This document shows, one piece after another, positions 22,755 through 33,589 of a stretch of DNA of 64,000 nucleotides. The notes under the pieces are model-generated. The model was not told where the DNA came from. It ran no database searches and worked only from the letters and a program-made list of their open reading frames with translations. The translations under genes were made by a program, and so were the position numbers. This DNA is from Metallyticus violacea (Eukaryota > Arthropoda > Insecta > Mantodea > Metallyticidae), in contig CM060833.1 in assembly GCA_030762175.1 (NCBI GenBank), positions 156,113,501 to 156,177,500 of the forward strand, read 5' to 3'. Position 1 is the first letter of the stretch, and every line of letters starts with the position of its first letter.

Positions 22755-23430
22755 TCTAGAGGCGGTTTGATAACCGCCGAATCAACTACTTTTGTGTTTT
22801 AGGCATGCTGCGTGGAAAATGGGAAAAATACCACACTGTTTCATTCAATAATATTGTCAGAGCACTGGTTCGTGTTCCTAGCTAAATGGAATGTAGCAGG
22901 CTAAGTAACCGCTGTACAGTTTCATCAAAGTAACTTACACCCCTCTTCTACTCCTTTCGCCAAATACTTCTTTATTACCATAATAATATTACAGGATATA
23001 ACCACAGACAAAAAGTTTAATGGTGAAAAATTAAAAAGTCCATAGACTATCGGTGAATAGAAATCTAAAGTATTATATCTAGTTTTTACTCCAAGATACT
23101 ATTTAGAACAAAATCTATTAAAACCATATAAAGTACATTTTAAAGCTATATATACAAATAAGTGGAATGTTTTCTACAAAATGAATATGCTGAAACAGAT
23201 AATTCTTCCTTAAAGTCATTCATCAAGAGCAATTTATATTTATAATCCTGCAGATAAACCCCAAATTACTGTAATTGTTCGTACAGTCTATTTTTGTCCA
23301 TTAGTGAGGAATGTTACAGCATCTAAGCTGTTCCGTGTAAATCAATGTGTTTCAAAGTAATACCTTCTCGCTCGCCCCAATAGTGCCCGTTGTCTTGTGG
23401 TGTGAGAGATAATCAAGGTGTAGACAATGC

Positions 23431-23478
<48 letters not shown>

Positions 23479-25120
23479 CAGTTTCACTATTAAATTTTAC
23501 TGTGTTCACAGATGATCAATTAACTCTCCATGCATAATAAATGTGTTATTAATATAATATACCAAAGCCATTACAGAGCATGGAGTATATTACAGGTAAT
23601 GAATACCTTTAATTTTTATATGCTCGTATAAACGTACAAATTTTGAGATGGTACTAATAGCAAGAGAATTTTATCCGATGCAAAATTGCATTCTGCATGG
23701 CCACAAAATTACACAAAATAGCGTAGGTAGATCTGGCATTTCAAATAGGCTTCAGCATGTTTTGGCCCGATTCGTATTCAATTGGACAAGCCTAGGAAAA
23801 GGAAATCTCCAAAATGAAGCCCAAATAGAAAGGTAAATTAACCCAATTTTACGAATAAATAATGAAGATCGAAGTAATTGATATTTTAGGTGATTTTTTG
23901 TTTCGATCGCTATTCTTCCCAAACAAAATGTATTACTCATTTTTCTTAAAACAAATTCCCGACTGATAAGCATATAACAATAAAGACTAAGAACCGCAAC
24001 AGAAACAAAAGAGAACCTACGAGAACTATTAATGTTTACGAATCTTTAAATGACAGAATAACAATTTTAAAGACGGCAATTTAAGATGTCAATCTTGAAA
24101 ATATTTAAGAAAAGAAATAGTAAATTAAAGCTTTCAAAAGCAATAATATTTGCAATAAATTTTAATACAAATAGTCCGTTCTTTTGATAAAAAAAAGAAG
24201 TTGCAATTAATAGTCAGAATTTTTTTAATTTAAACGACAAATCAATGAGAAATTGCAGCTTTGATAAGAAAAACTAAATAATTTTTTTCTTGGATTCATA
24301 ACTCATAGCAAAGTAGTTTTTCGTTATATTGGTGAAGAAAAAACTCAGCATCTCAATGGAATAGATACAAGGATGTGCTATTTAATGAAAGCAGAAATAT
24401 CTCGGAAAAGGATAAATAAGCATTGCAAAAAAAAAATTGAAACACCGCCATAAATATTTAAATTAAAGCTTTCATAAACAGTCGTGTAAGAAATTACAAT
24501 ACTGCAATAAACTGAATCGATATTTTAAGTCATTAATATAGATATTTATAAAGAACGGAACGCTTTTAAAAATATTATATTATAATAATACAGGAATAAT
24601 TCATAAAAAACGACTGGGGGTAAAAAAAAATCTTAAGACTTAAGTTATAAAATAATAATATTAATCCTACCAAAGGCAAAAATAAATCACATTTGTAACA
24701 GGGTTATTGAATAATTTTAACAGTTATTTTGAATTTGATTCTAGAACACCATTTTTATATGTAATGTTATTTTAAACAAGAATCAATATGTTATATACCT
24801 GCGCAATTTATTCACAACTTTCCTGATCAACTGCTTTTCAGAGCTGCAATTTATCATAAGTGGAAAAATTTAAATCACTGGTTTAGTGCAAAACATACAG
24901 CACAACCGGAAACGAATAGTTTATTAGAGGAAAACTATAATTTTACGTAAATTATGAATGTTCACTGAAAATACAGTCTACAAAATTAGCACAAGTGGAG
25001 ACCTCAGATTGTAAAGGAAAACATTAGCAATTAAGTCATAAACGTTACGGTGACGGAACTTAATCAACCACAAACGTTTTATGAAGTACAGTGAAATAAG
25101 ATATACCATCACGACTTGGG
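22755..25120. other. Unassigned AT-rich DNA
   Basis: About 2.4 kb, very AT-rich from 23900 to 25000. No gene or repeat recognised apart from the AAT microsatellite. Confidence 0.4.
23432..23478. repeat. (AAT)n microsatellite
   Basis: About fifteen AAT units, uninterrupted. Confidence 0.95.
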
Positions 25121-25122
25121 TG

Positions 25123-25155
25123 TATATATAATGTCGTTGCGCGCATTCATTTAGT
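25123..25155 (+). promoter_or_regulatory. Possible TATA plus initiator promoter
   Basis: TATATATAA at 25123-25131 is followed after 17 bases by TTCATTTAG, an initiator-like TCATT, close to the usual TATA-to-start distance. The 240 bases downstream are clearly richer in GC than the AT-rich DNA on both sides, as in a 5' exon. There is no supporting coding homology, and TATA-like strings are expected by chance in such DNA. Confidence 0.3.
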
Positions 25156-25389
25156 TCCTGGCCGATACGCTAGTCTTTCCTACCCCGTTTTTCATCTAGC
25201 CACATCAGCAGAGTAGTAAATTTTGTTTGCGATTGGTTCAAACTGATCGAATGTTCAGGAAACCTGCATTCCAGTCATGCTAGATGACCTCACGACTCTT
25301 TCCTCGACACACCGAAAGCAAACACGCTTCGGCTCTTTATTCTAAATTGCTTGGCCCGGAGCCTTCTTCATCATGTGTACCCAGGGAGA
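25149..25389 (+). other. Possible first exon, unidentified
   Basis: GC-richer island downstream of the promoter-like site. Near its end an ATG (25374) opens MCTQGE and runs into AAGGTAGTG, which could serve as a 5' splice site. A seven-codon start followed by a donor is compatible with a short first coding exon, but no downstream exon could be recognised. This is a guess from composition and splice signals only. Confidence 0.2.
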
Positions 25390-27116
25390 AGGTAGTGTTA
25401 AAGTTTTAAAGGCAAAGTCTTGTTTGTATTGTATCATTGTTTTGGCCAACAACATATCTAAGCTATCATTATTAAAGGATAACATTTAAGGCCCCTTAAT
25501 CCTTGCTAAAGTAGAAATTTTTGCAATAAGCTTGTGCCATAGAATTTATTTGAAGTCGATTTCTGTTTTACTACAACTTGTTCTTATTCTAAATTCAAGT
25601 ATAATTTACACGGTTTATACATCTATTTTTGTTCAGTAAATTATGCTGATTTTTTTACTTTTAGAAAGTATAAATTATTTTTCTTACCTAGTATTGCAAA
25701 GTTACTTTTAATGACCATATCAGGGTTTTTCGTCCAGCATGCCCCCAGGGATAAAAAATTGTTTAGACGTGTACAGGCGGAGGTCAAAATCAGTCATTAA
25801 ATTATTTTACCTGTGGCATTTTGCATATTAAATTTAAAAATTAAACACAGACTGTAAGACTACATTTTTAGAGTAGATTCCGGCAATTTTAAATAAACAG
25901 TTAAGGACGTATTTAAAGAAACTGTCATTGAATTCTTTGAAAATAGCTGAAGGGAATAGGGTTTATTTTTATTTTTTTATTTTTTATTTACAAAGTCGAT
26001 TGTAATTAGATAAACTAACAACTAATTGAAAACATTCCAATTCCTAAAGTAAAATACTTTTGTTAAAAACATATATAAAAAAACGATAATAATTTTTGAT
26101 GCATCTGACGTATACACATGTAACTAATCACTTTATTTTAATTTACACTATCAAGGTTAAAATATAACGCGGTATTTACATTACAACCCCAGATAATATG
26201 CCGGGTTTATTGTTATTATTAATTATAACATGGAAGCCTCTAAATACCTATATTAGTTCATAATTGTCATTATCTGCCTCTCTACTGTAAGCATGTGACT
26301 TTGAATGGATGTAATATTTTGTTTAAACCATAGTAAGAGTTGGTAAGAGCCGGCAGACAACGATTTCATGGCAACCAAGGAAAAGTTATTGTGATTGAGT
26401 AATAACATATTTAAAAATATAAACGTATACTTCTTTTAAAAAGCATGTCATAACCAAAGTAGTATTTTAATTAACACTGTTTTATTTGTTGTCGTTTTGA
26501 TTGCATTGATCTTATCGCGATATCTATAAATTGTAAACGTGAATACTGTAGTGTAGATCTGTAGTCTGCAGAAATAATATGAAAACGAAGTAATGATGGC
26601 GCAAATGAGCTCGTAATTCTTAGCGCCTTAAAGGAAGGCGGTGCAAAATTTGTGATATTGATAATGGCTACGTCTAGATTTCCTATAGTGACCTCTGGGC
26701 GGAAGTTGAACAGTGCGTGCAACTACCGCGACGCGGCGCTGCCTACTGGATGCTATAGGTGCATTGCCAAATGTTGCCGCTACGTTACGCTGTACTGCAG
26801 TTTGGTGCTGCCATCTGAAGAGCAAGTTAAAAGACTGGTTTAGTGACACAATATCATACGAAAATAATTAATGTGGTTGCAGATATCATTAAGAAACTTT
26901 TCTTTGAGCTAGTTACGGCATCTCTGCATAGTTTCATTACATTCGTTATTTACATAACGTGCTTTTATTTAACTGAATATGATTTACTTCCCAGTTGGTT
27001 TCCATTCTATCTAAAATTTCACAAAATTGTACTCGCTTTACCAAAAAACTGAAATTACAATTTTCTAATCGTAGAAAATGTGCAATTCATTACAATATAT
27101 AATTCCATCCTACAGT
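25390..27116. other. Unassigned; GC-rich island at 26620-26840
   Basis: Mostly AT-rich. The island near 26690-26825 includes CGACGCGGCGCTGCC and GGTGCTGCCATCT and is open in several frames on both strands, which argues against real coding. No family recognised. Confidence 0.35.
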
Positions 27117-27651
27117 AACACGGTTGACCGAGGTCGTTAAGGCTAGGATTCGTGGACGGAGGGTCTGAGGTTCGATCCCGCTGGGAATTATGAATGAATA
27201 GTGTTTAACGTCCGTTTTTACTATTGAGGCACCACAGACGATACATGAAATGAAATGATATATTGAAAAAGATTTCATTTAAGGAAGGAAACATTCCAGG
27301 CCTAAGTTTAGAGGTACCTCCACGGCATTTGCCATTTATGATGACTGAGGAAAACCTGGAAAAAAAAACTCGGTTAGAGAGAATGGTCCTGGCGGGATTC
27401 GTACCTCAGACCTCCCGCTTACTAGGTCGCGCCTTAACGACCTCGTCCACCCGTGGCGATTATCCCATTGGGACCGTCATCGCTGACAATTTTTTTACCC
27501 AGTTTTCCTCACTCCTCATAAATGGCAAATGCCGGGTAGTTAATCTAACTGAGGCTTAGTATACTCCGCTACTTTAAAAATAATCCTTTCTCAATTTATT
27601 TAATCTCATGTACCTTCAGTGTCCACCGTCTGTGGTGCTTCAGTAGTAAAA
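27117..27651 (+). mobile_element. SINE-A copy hosting another SINE-A
   Basis: The head half is 27117-27186 and the tail half 27462-27651, both plus strand. Between them lies a complete opposite-strand SINE-A. The host is more diverged than its guest (its CCTAAACTTAGG block is scrambled), so it is older. Confidence 0.88.
27187..27461 (-). mobile_element. SINE-A inserted into SINE-A
   Basis: Nearly full-length minus-strand SINE-A. Duplicated target: ATCCCGCTGGGA at 27175-27186 and ATCCCATTGGGA at 27462-27473, 10 of 12 identical and lying exactly in the host's B-box region. The insertion therefore split the host's internal promoter. The tail side has ATTATGAATGAATA. Confidence 0.92.
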
Positions 27652-27786
27652 ATATTTAAGAAAAATTTCATCCGTAAGTTGATTACATTCTTATTGCTAT
27701 TTTTAATTATATTTGTTTATTTTAACCTTTTTGTACTTCAGTTAACATTGTGTACATATGTGCTTTCTTTGATGCATGTAATAATA

Positions 27787-27865
<79 letters not shown>

Positions 27866-28257
27866 CGTTTCCAAAGTATGGAAGGGTAACATTATTAAAC
27901 TGAAGTAAATTTTCATTAAACAATATGGCCCAAATAAATACTTTCAAGTATTCATTGAGGAAACTATAACGAATGGCAGCATTGGTACTTTGTAGCATTT
28001 CGGTAGGATTTTCTCTATTGCAATGTCGTATTTCAACCCATTTCTCATTAAGTTATGTTGTATTTCCTCAACATCTCCTTCACAACTGGCCAATAAAGCA
28101 CAATGGAAATGATTTATACACCTTTACCATGCCGGGGTAAAAGTTTTGCAGTTTATTTACCAAGGATGCTGTTATTAACCTGGTTTTATCGTGCATAAAG
28201 TCTTAAGAAAATAATTTCATCCCAGAAATACTGTTGTATTGATACTGTCTGCATATC
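27652..28257. other. Unassigned, with long AAT repeat
   Basis: Apart from the microsatellite nothing is recognised. Long minus-strand frames across it are runs of Ile or Tyr from the repeat. Confidence 0.4.
27779..27865. repeat. (AAT)n microsatellite, long
   Basis: About 28 AAT units with one interruption near the left end. Confidence 0.97.
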
Positions 28258-28538
28258 TCCACGGGTTGTCGAGTACGTTAAGGCGCGGACTCGTGAGCGG
28301 GAGGTCTGGGGTTCGAATCCCGCCAGGACCGTCCTCCGTGACTGAGGTCTTTTTACAGGTTTTCCTCAGTACTTATAAATGGCAAATGCCGAGAAGGTAC
28401 CCTAGACTTAGGCCGGCAACGTTTCCTTCCTTTAAAAAAAAATGTTTTCCAATATATCATTTCATCTCATGTATCATCAGTGTGCACCCCCTGTGGTGCC
28501 TCAGTAGTAAAAACGGGCGTTAAACATCACTCAAAAAA
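28258..28538 (+). mobile_element. SINE-A copy
   Basis: Full-length with a well kept B box (GGGGTTCGAATCCCGCC), the GTGGTGCCTCAGTAGTAAAA block and GGGCGTTAAACATC end. The A box is altered (GGTTGTCGAGTACGTTAAGG). Confidence 0.93.
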
Positions 28539-29269
28539 GTTGTCCTCCCGTTGTCACGTTTTTGAACTTCGCTTTCTGAACCTCTTCCCTGCCGGTCTCA
28601 CGTCAGTGTACATTCATTCAAGAAGATAATTAGAAGTTACTTCAGAGCAACGTCTTTTTTGTGCAAACATTATTTTAAATACGAATAGCCTTTGCGTGTG
28701 CATGAGGAATTTATTCAGAAATTTCCTTATATTTGGAACTACGGTGAGAATAAAAAAAATGTAAGGTCACGATCTCTTCTACTTACCGTGTTAATGCTCT
28801 TATCATTTGAGCTACCCTTCTCTGCTCAACCACCACCGCGAATCTCCCAATATAAATCCTTATTATCCTGTAATACTGTGCTCAAATATATTGAGTAGCT
28901 CAATGCAAAGAGTGTTGACTCAAACCTTAACGTTTGTCAACAAATCACTGGGGGGGGAGGTTGGAATATAAAGAAAAGGATAGCAAAACTAGAAATATTA
29001 CGGTGCCCGAACCTACTCGTATTAGTCAAAATGTGCTTGTGCTTTTACAGCATAATACCTGCTTAAGCGAATCTTCTAAAAGGTAGATTTTACATACATG
29101 TTAGGAAGCGGAGTAAAGGTTTCGTCGGCTGCGGTACGCTTATTAGCCGAGAAGTAAAACACCCCGTAAGCGGACAAATCATATAACTAAATCCTGCCAC
29201 ATGTAAAATTGATAGTGACAATTTTTTTTTTAAAGTTGTTTAAATGTTGCTATTGAGATAAATTGCGGT
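28539..29269. other. Unassigned DNA
   Basis: No feature recognised. A 68-codon frame at 28692-28898 has no known likeness. A G8 run lies at 28951-28958. Confidence 0.35.
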
Positions 29270-29480
29270 TAAATCTTTATCTTGTTCCAATAGGCAGAAT
29301 AACTTCGTTAGCCTTTAACGATCATTTCAAGCAAAACATTAATTATGTACCTCTCCAGGGAGTTTGCTAGATCTATAAAAATTCTTTCAGCTAGTCAACT
29401 TTGTGTTAAATTCATGAGTCAGTTTTCTCTTCCTTGTTGAGCATAGTTACCTATAGTCATGTCCCTTTTTCAAAACCAGG
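29270..29480 (-). pseudogene. Possible LINE RT palm fragment
   Basis: Minus-strand translation at about 29300-29390 gives RIFIDLANSLERYIINVLLE, shaped like reverse transcriptase motif A (FIDL.KAFDRV....L). Upstream at about 29460, PGFEKG resembles the GFRKG block that precedes it. Stops lie between them. The match is short, so the call is tentative. Confidence 0.45.
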
Positions 29481-30019
29481 TTAATGCTTCAATTTTTATT
29501 TATTGGTTGTGAACCCCACAAAAACGCAATTTTTCTAAGTGAAATTGAAACATCAACTCACAGTTCCAAATATTGCAAATGCACGGAAATAATTGCATCT
29601 ACGTTTTATTAAGTTCATGTAGGTAAGAACGTCCTATTAAGTGTTATTTAGAGGTATAAATGTTTAGTGTTGCTTAGAATTAGATTTGTTGAAAAAAGCA
29701 ACTGAATAATACAATATCCATGTGTTTAATAACTGGATTGTATGTAATTAATGAAATGACTAACGCTTTCATTACATTGCTGTGTCAACTTCTGAAAAAT
29801 GAAAATCTATAAGGAATTTCATCAAAATATTATTTCAACGTCTTAAGAACAACGGGATATGTAGCAAATAAAAGCAATGTAATGTAAAATGTTTCGCTAT
29901 AGCTGACAATGCTCAACTATTTAAGAAATGCTTTAAAAAGTATGTTTTTATAATTATCAATTACTGCATTATACCAAAATCAAAGGACTTGTTAAAAACA
30001 ATTACTTTACTCTACGAGA
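29481..30019. other. Unassigned AT-rich DNA
   Basis: No feature recognised. Confidence 0.4.
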
Positions 30020-30042
30020 GGGTAAAGATAAAGATAAAGATA
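30020..30042. repeat. (AAAGAT)n LINE tail
   Basis: Short hexamer repeat at the 3' end of the minus-strand LINE remnant. Confidence 0.8.
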
Positions 30043-30600
30043 GCCTATTGTATCCCTCAAGGATAAAGACCTCCTAACAAGCAGGGAAAGCTCGCTTTTT
30101 CCTAACATGGTGAGCTATTCCAAGCTAGTTGTTCGTATGCTGTTTAAGACACTGACTGATTTGTTCTTTGGTTACTCCATTTCTCCCTGCACTATTTGCT
30201 GCTTGAGAGATTTCCATTTTTCTCTTCCTCTGTTACTCTCGAACAATCTGGACCTGAATGTTACTTGAAGAGGTCTACCCATTTTCTTCTGGGTCTGTCT
30301 TGTTTCCTTATTCCTATCTTGTAGGTTCATCTGTTGTCCTGCATTCTTGCGACGTGACCGCCCCGTTGCCATTTACTTCTGATAGCTGTTTGTGGGATGT
30401 CTGTTGTCTGAGATAACTGATTATTAATACTACAGGTATTTTGTCCTTCAAAGTTATTCCCAGGATCTTGCGTTTCATTTTGTTCTTTTGTTTTTCTGTT
30501 AGTGACCATGTCTGGCACCTATATAGTAAAACAGGGTTTAATTCACAGTCTAATTGTTGCTTTCTGTGGCAACGGTTTCTCCGCCCCCCCCCAAGAGAAT
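30020..30600 (-). pseudogene. LINE ORF2 C-terminus with hexamer tail
   Basis: Minus strand: LLYRCQTWSLTEKQKNKMKR, KILGITLKDKIP, SEVNGNGAVTSQ and MGRPLQVTF, with frameshifts. This is the end of a LINE endonuclease-reverse transcriptase (LLYG.E.W.L....ERKILGI...W.GHVARM.D.RW...GRP). The 3' end lies at the left and finishes in about four AAAGAT units at 30020-30042, probably the element's own 3' repeat tail. The same segment of a related element is at 59485-60010. A C-run at 30581-30590 lies near the right limit. Confidence 0.75.
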
Positions 30601-31561
30601 TATAATTATAATGTATACTTTTGCAAGCCAAATCATAAAATTTTATGCATTTTAATAAGTAATGTCTACATCATGTATGTATAAATGTGTAATACAATGT
30701 AACTGTAATGCCTGAATTGCATTAGGTCGACAACAGAAAAAGTACCTTGGTGTTTCGTTAGGATAGCTTTGAAAGGCGAGGCCATAACATTTCAATTGAA
30801 AACGAGAAACCCGGGGGTCAAGTGTTAGGCTACTTTTAAATGGTGGAGGGTTAATAAACTGATAATGTTTTAAGCTAGTTAAGATCTCTGAACCTGGCAG
30901 GCTTTGTACCGCTCGCCCTTTAAAACAGATAATACTGACGAATGTTTTAAAACTTTCAAAAAATAGGGAATGAAATGCGGGGTAGGTGAAATCAAACCAG
31001 CCAATGGAAAACGTGTTTTAACTTTTAAATATAGGCGCAAAGATTGCGCGTGCCTTTATGACTCTGTTGGCATTGTTAAAGCCAACGATTGCTCCATTTG
31101 AATTTAATATGTAAGGAAGATTTTGCAGTTATCAGATCTACATGCGGTGAAAAGTCATTCTCAAGTTTCGACGTTGCTGAGACAAGTAGTTTAAGTTTTA
31201 TACGAGGCGAGGCATGCGGTTATAAGATATTCAGTTCGACGCTGAAACAGCTACCAATACTCATTATAACTGCAACTTTCAGTTCCACGCGCCGCGGCAC
31301 TCGTCTGTAAGTTTCACACGCGGCAAATAAGTTTAAATTCAACGTAACTAAGTCTATCATAGGCAAAACATCAGAGAACGTGAAAGAATTTGGATATAAT
31401 AAAATATTTAATTACATAATAGAATGTCGCATCGCGTGCTTATTTACACTATAGAAACCCTCTCCCGTTCCATTAAACACGAGCCAACAAAATAGCAGAA
31501 TTACCTGAGAAATATTGTCATTGAAGCTTGGGCAAAAACACCGAAACGACCAATAATCAAT
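30601..31561. other. Unassigned; possible LTR-like segment
   Basis: No gene recognised. It precedes the primer-binding-site-like array. A TATA-like TTAAATATAGG (31026-31036), GC-rich CGCGCCGCGGC (31286-31296) and AATAAAATATTT (31397 on) occur in the order expected of a retrotransposon LTR, but no second LTR copy is present to prove it. Confidence 0.3.
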
Positions 31562-31740
31562 CTACCAAACCGATTCAAAATTGACATCACAACGTGAGAC
31601 CACTCAACGTCAAATACAAATCGCTCTAAGATTGGTACCCAACCTGGAGTACATAGTTGCATATACCAAACCATCTTAAAATTTGGCGCCTAACGTGGCT
31701 GCCATACCAAATCGATTCATATTTGGCTCGCCAACGTGGG
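31562..31740. repeat. Four tandem units carrying PBS-like motifs
   Basis: Four imperfect units start at about 31562, 31613, 31663 and 31704. Each begins with (C/A)TACCAAA-C or ATACAAATC-like sequence and ends in a version of TTGGCGCC.AACGTGG (31580, 31631, 31682, 31722). That motif matches the complement of a tRNA-Lys 3' end, the usual primer-binding site of many LTR retrotransposons. No gag or pol reading frame is visible nearby. Confidence 0.55.
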
Positions 31741-32159
31741 CCAACAACAACAACATCCACGACCAAACCGCTCCACTAAGAAGTATTCTCCCCTCTCTCC
31801 CTTATTTTTGCAAAATTTTATTTGTAACAGATTATTCTAAGCTAAACGTTTAACAGACTGAGGACAAAGTGCAAAGAACTTCTCTGCTTTACTGAACTGT
31901 TTTATAGCAGCTTAACTCGGTGTAAACACTGAATTGTGTCAACAATGGTCTGCTAATGTCTTCATCCCTTATGACATACCCGATACGTATGCAGTTATTG
32001 CAGTTTCCAGTATAAAATGTTGCACGATTCTCTGAACAAATCGAAACGATTTAAAAAACAAACACCTTTTCTACTAATTATTTTAAACTGTAGTCACATT
32101 CATTAAGTCTGTTTCATATCCGAAATTAGTACATTCACTGTTAAACATTAAAAATTACA
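31741..32159. other. Unassigned DNA
   Basis: Starts with an AAC-rich stretch following the tandem array. No reading frame of a retroelement or other gene is seen. Confidence 0.4.
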
Positions 32160-32340
32160 TGGGTGGCCGAGGTCGTTAAGGCACGTTTTAGGTTCGAATC
32201 CCTTCAGAATCATTCTCCCTGAAATAGATTTTTTCGGGGTTTCCTCAGTTTTTGTTAAATGCAGGGTAGGTATCCTAAACTAAGAAATGAAACGCTTACT
32301 TTCCAAATGAAACTGGTTTCCCAATTTACATTTCATCTCT
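32160..32340 (+). mobile_element. Decayed SINE-A copy
   Basis: Good A box (GGGTGGCCGAGGTCGTTAAG) but shortened between the boxes, then TAGGTTCGAATCCC and a body with small deletions. Ends at TTTCATCTCT without the usual 3' part. Confidence 0.85.
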
Positions 32341-32669
32341 CGGGTAGCCGGTTGAGACTCTTAAGATAGTCCTATTTCAGGGAGATACGATGCTGCTCAC
32401 GTGATGCACCAGGTTCCCTTACCCAATAGGTGAGATAATATAAATATATTTTAAAACATGTATCAAAGGGAGTAATAAATGTTAATAAGTGTTAGAAATT
32501 ACACCGAGTACCAGAATTTCGGCTAAAAGGAGGGGCCTGTCCATATTTTTATAAAAGAAGAAAGAAATAGTTGTAATAATTATAGAGATATACAGTGTAC
32601 CAAATATATGCAAAAATAATCTCTAGCATATTAAATGTTATTAGCGAATTACTGCTACAGCACGAATGA

Positions 32670-32932
32670 ATGCTGTTTAACACCTGTTTTCACTTCTGAG
32701 GCACCACAGGCGGTGAACACTGATGATACATGAGATGAAATGATATATTGGGAGAGGATTTTTAAGGAAGGAAACATTCCAAACCTAAGTTTAGGGCACC
32801 TCCCCGGCATTTGCCATTTATGAGGACTGAGGAAAACCTGGAAAAAACCTTAGTCAGGGAGGACAGTCCTAGCGAACCCCAAACCTCCCGCTCACGAGTC
32901 CGCGCCTTAACGACCTCGGCCACCCGTGGCGG
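32670..32932 (-). mobile_element. SINE-A copy
   Basis: Nearly complete; the B box has lost several bases (CTAGCGAACCCC). Sequences CTACAGCACGAAT (left flank) and CTACAGGAAGAAC (right flank) look like an eroded target-site duplication. Confidence 0.92.
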
Positions 32933-33283
32933 TCTACAGGAAGAACAATGTGGTCTTGTGCAGATTGTGTATTTACGGTGGAACAATTAATACAAAAGAG
33001 AACGGAATTTAATCTGCCGACTTTCATATTATTTTTATATTACGGAAAAGTTTTTGATGGGGTTCTCCGAAATAAACTATAAACTGTAATGTAAGAGAAA
33101 TGATATCAGAGTCATCTGATAGGTAATTCAGAGTCTATATAAAAGTACAAGAATGGCGTTAGAATTGAAAGCAAAACAGAAGAAATAAACCAAGGCTTCA
33201 AATCAGAATGATCTTTATCGCAAGCATTATTTAATATAAATATATATATACACACGTAAAGAGTAGAAAAACTATTTTACTGC

Positions 33284-33579
33284 TTTTGTTGATTTGTTTA
33301 TTTTGGACGCTCTTTAACATCTCAGGTCATCAGCGTCCCATTCAATTCAGGGCGTGAAACGGCCGATAAATTTTGCTCAGAGGTCTCTTCTTTCAGGCTT
33401 GAGGTTCTTTATCCTGCCGTAAATGTACGACACGGGACACACGACTTTACTTCCCTTACGAGGGAAGTCATACTTAGGATTTTTACAGTCGGAAAAATCC
33501 ATCGGTCCTGGCTGGGTTTGAACCCAGGATCTTGGGTTTAGAAGGCAAGTATGGCTACCACTACACCACCAGAACAGAC
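33284..33579 (-). mobile_element. SINE-B copy with perfect 10-bp duplication
   Basis: Full-length minus-strand copy flanked by identical ATTTTACTGC at 33274-33283 and 33580-33589. B box GGTTTGAACCC is read on the plus strand side of the copy. The 73-codon minus frame is a shadow of the SINE. Confidence 0.93.
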
Positions 33580-33589
33580 ATTTTACTGC

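Noticed and set aside
27722..27998. Ile-rich and Tyr-rich frames
   Set aside because: Produced by the (AAT)n microsatellite.
22465..28538. Regularly recurring repeats as a CRISPR array
   Set aside because: Repeats are SINE copies hundreds of bases long, irregularly spaced and in both orientations; the setting is eukaryotic.
30820..31561. Complete LTR upstream of the primer-site array
   Set aside because: Signals are in plausible order, but without a second LTR or a target duplication the ends cannot be placed; kept only as a possibility.
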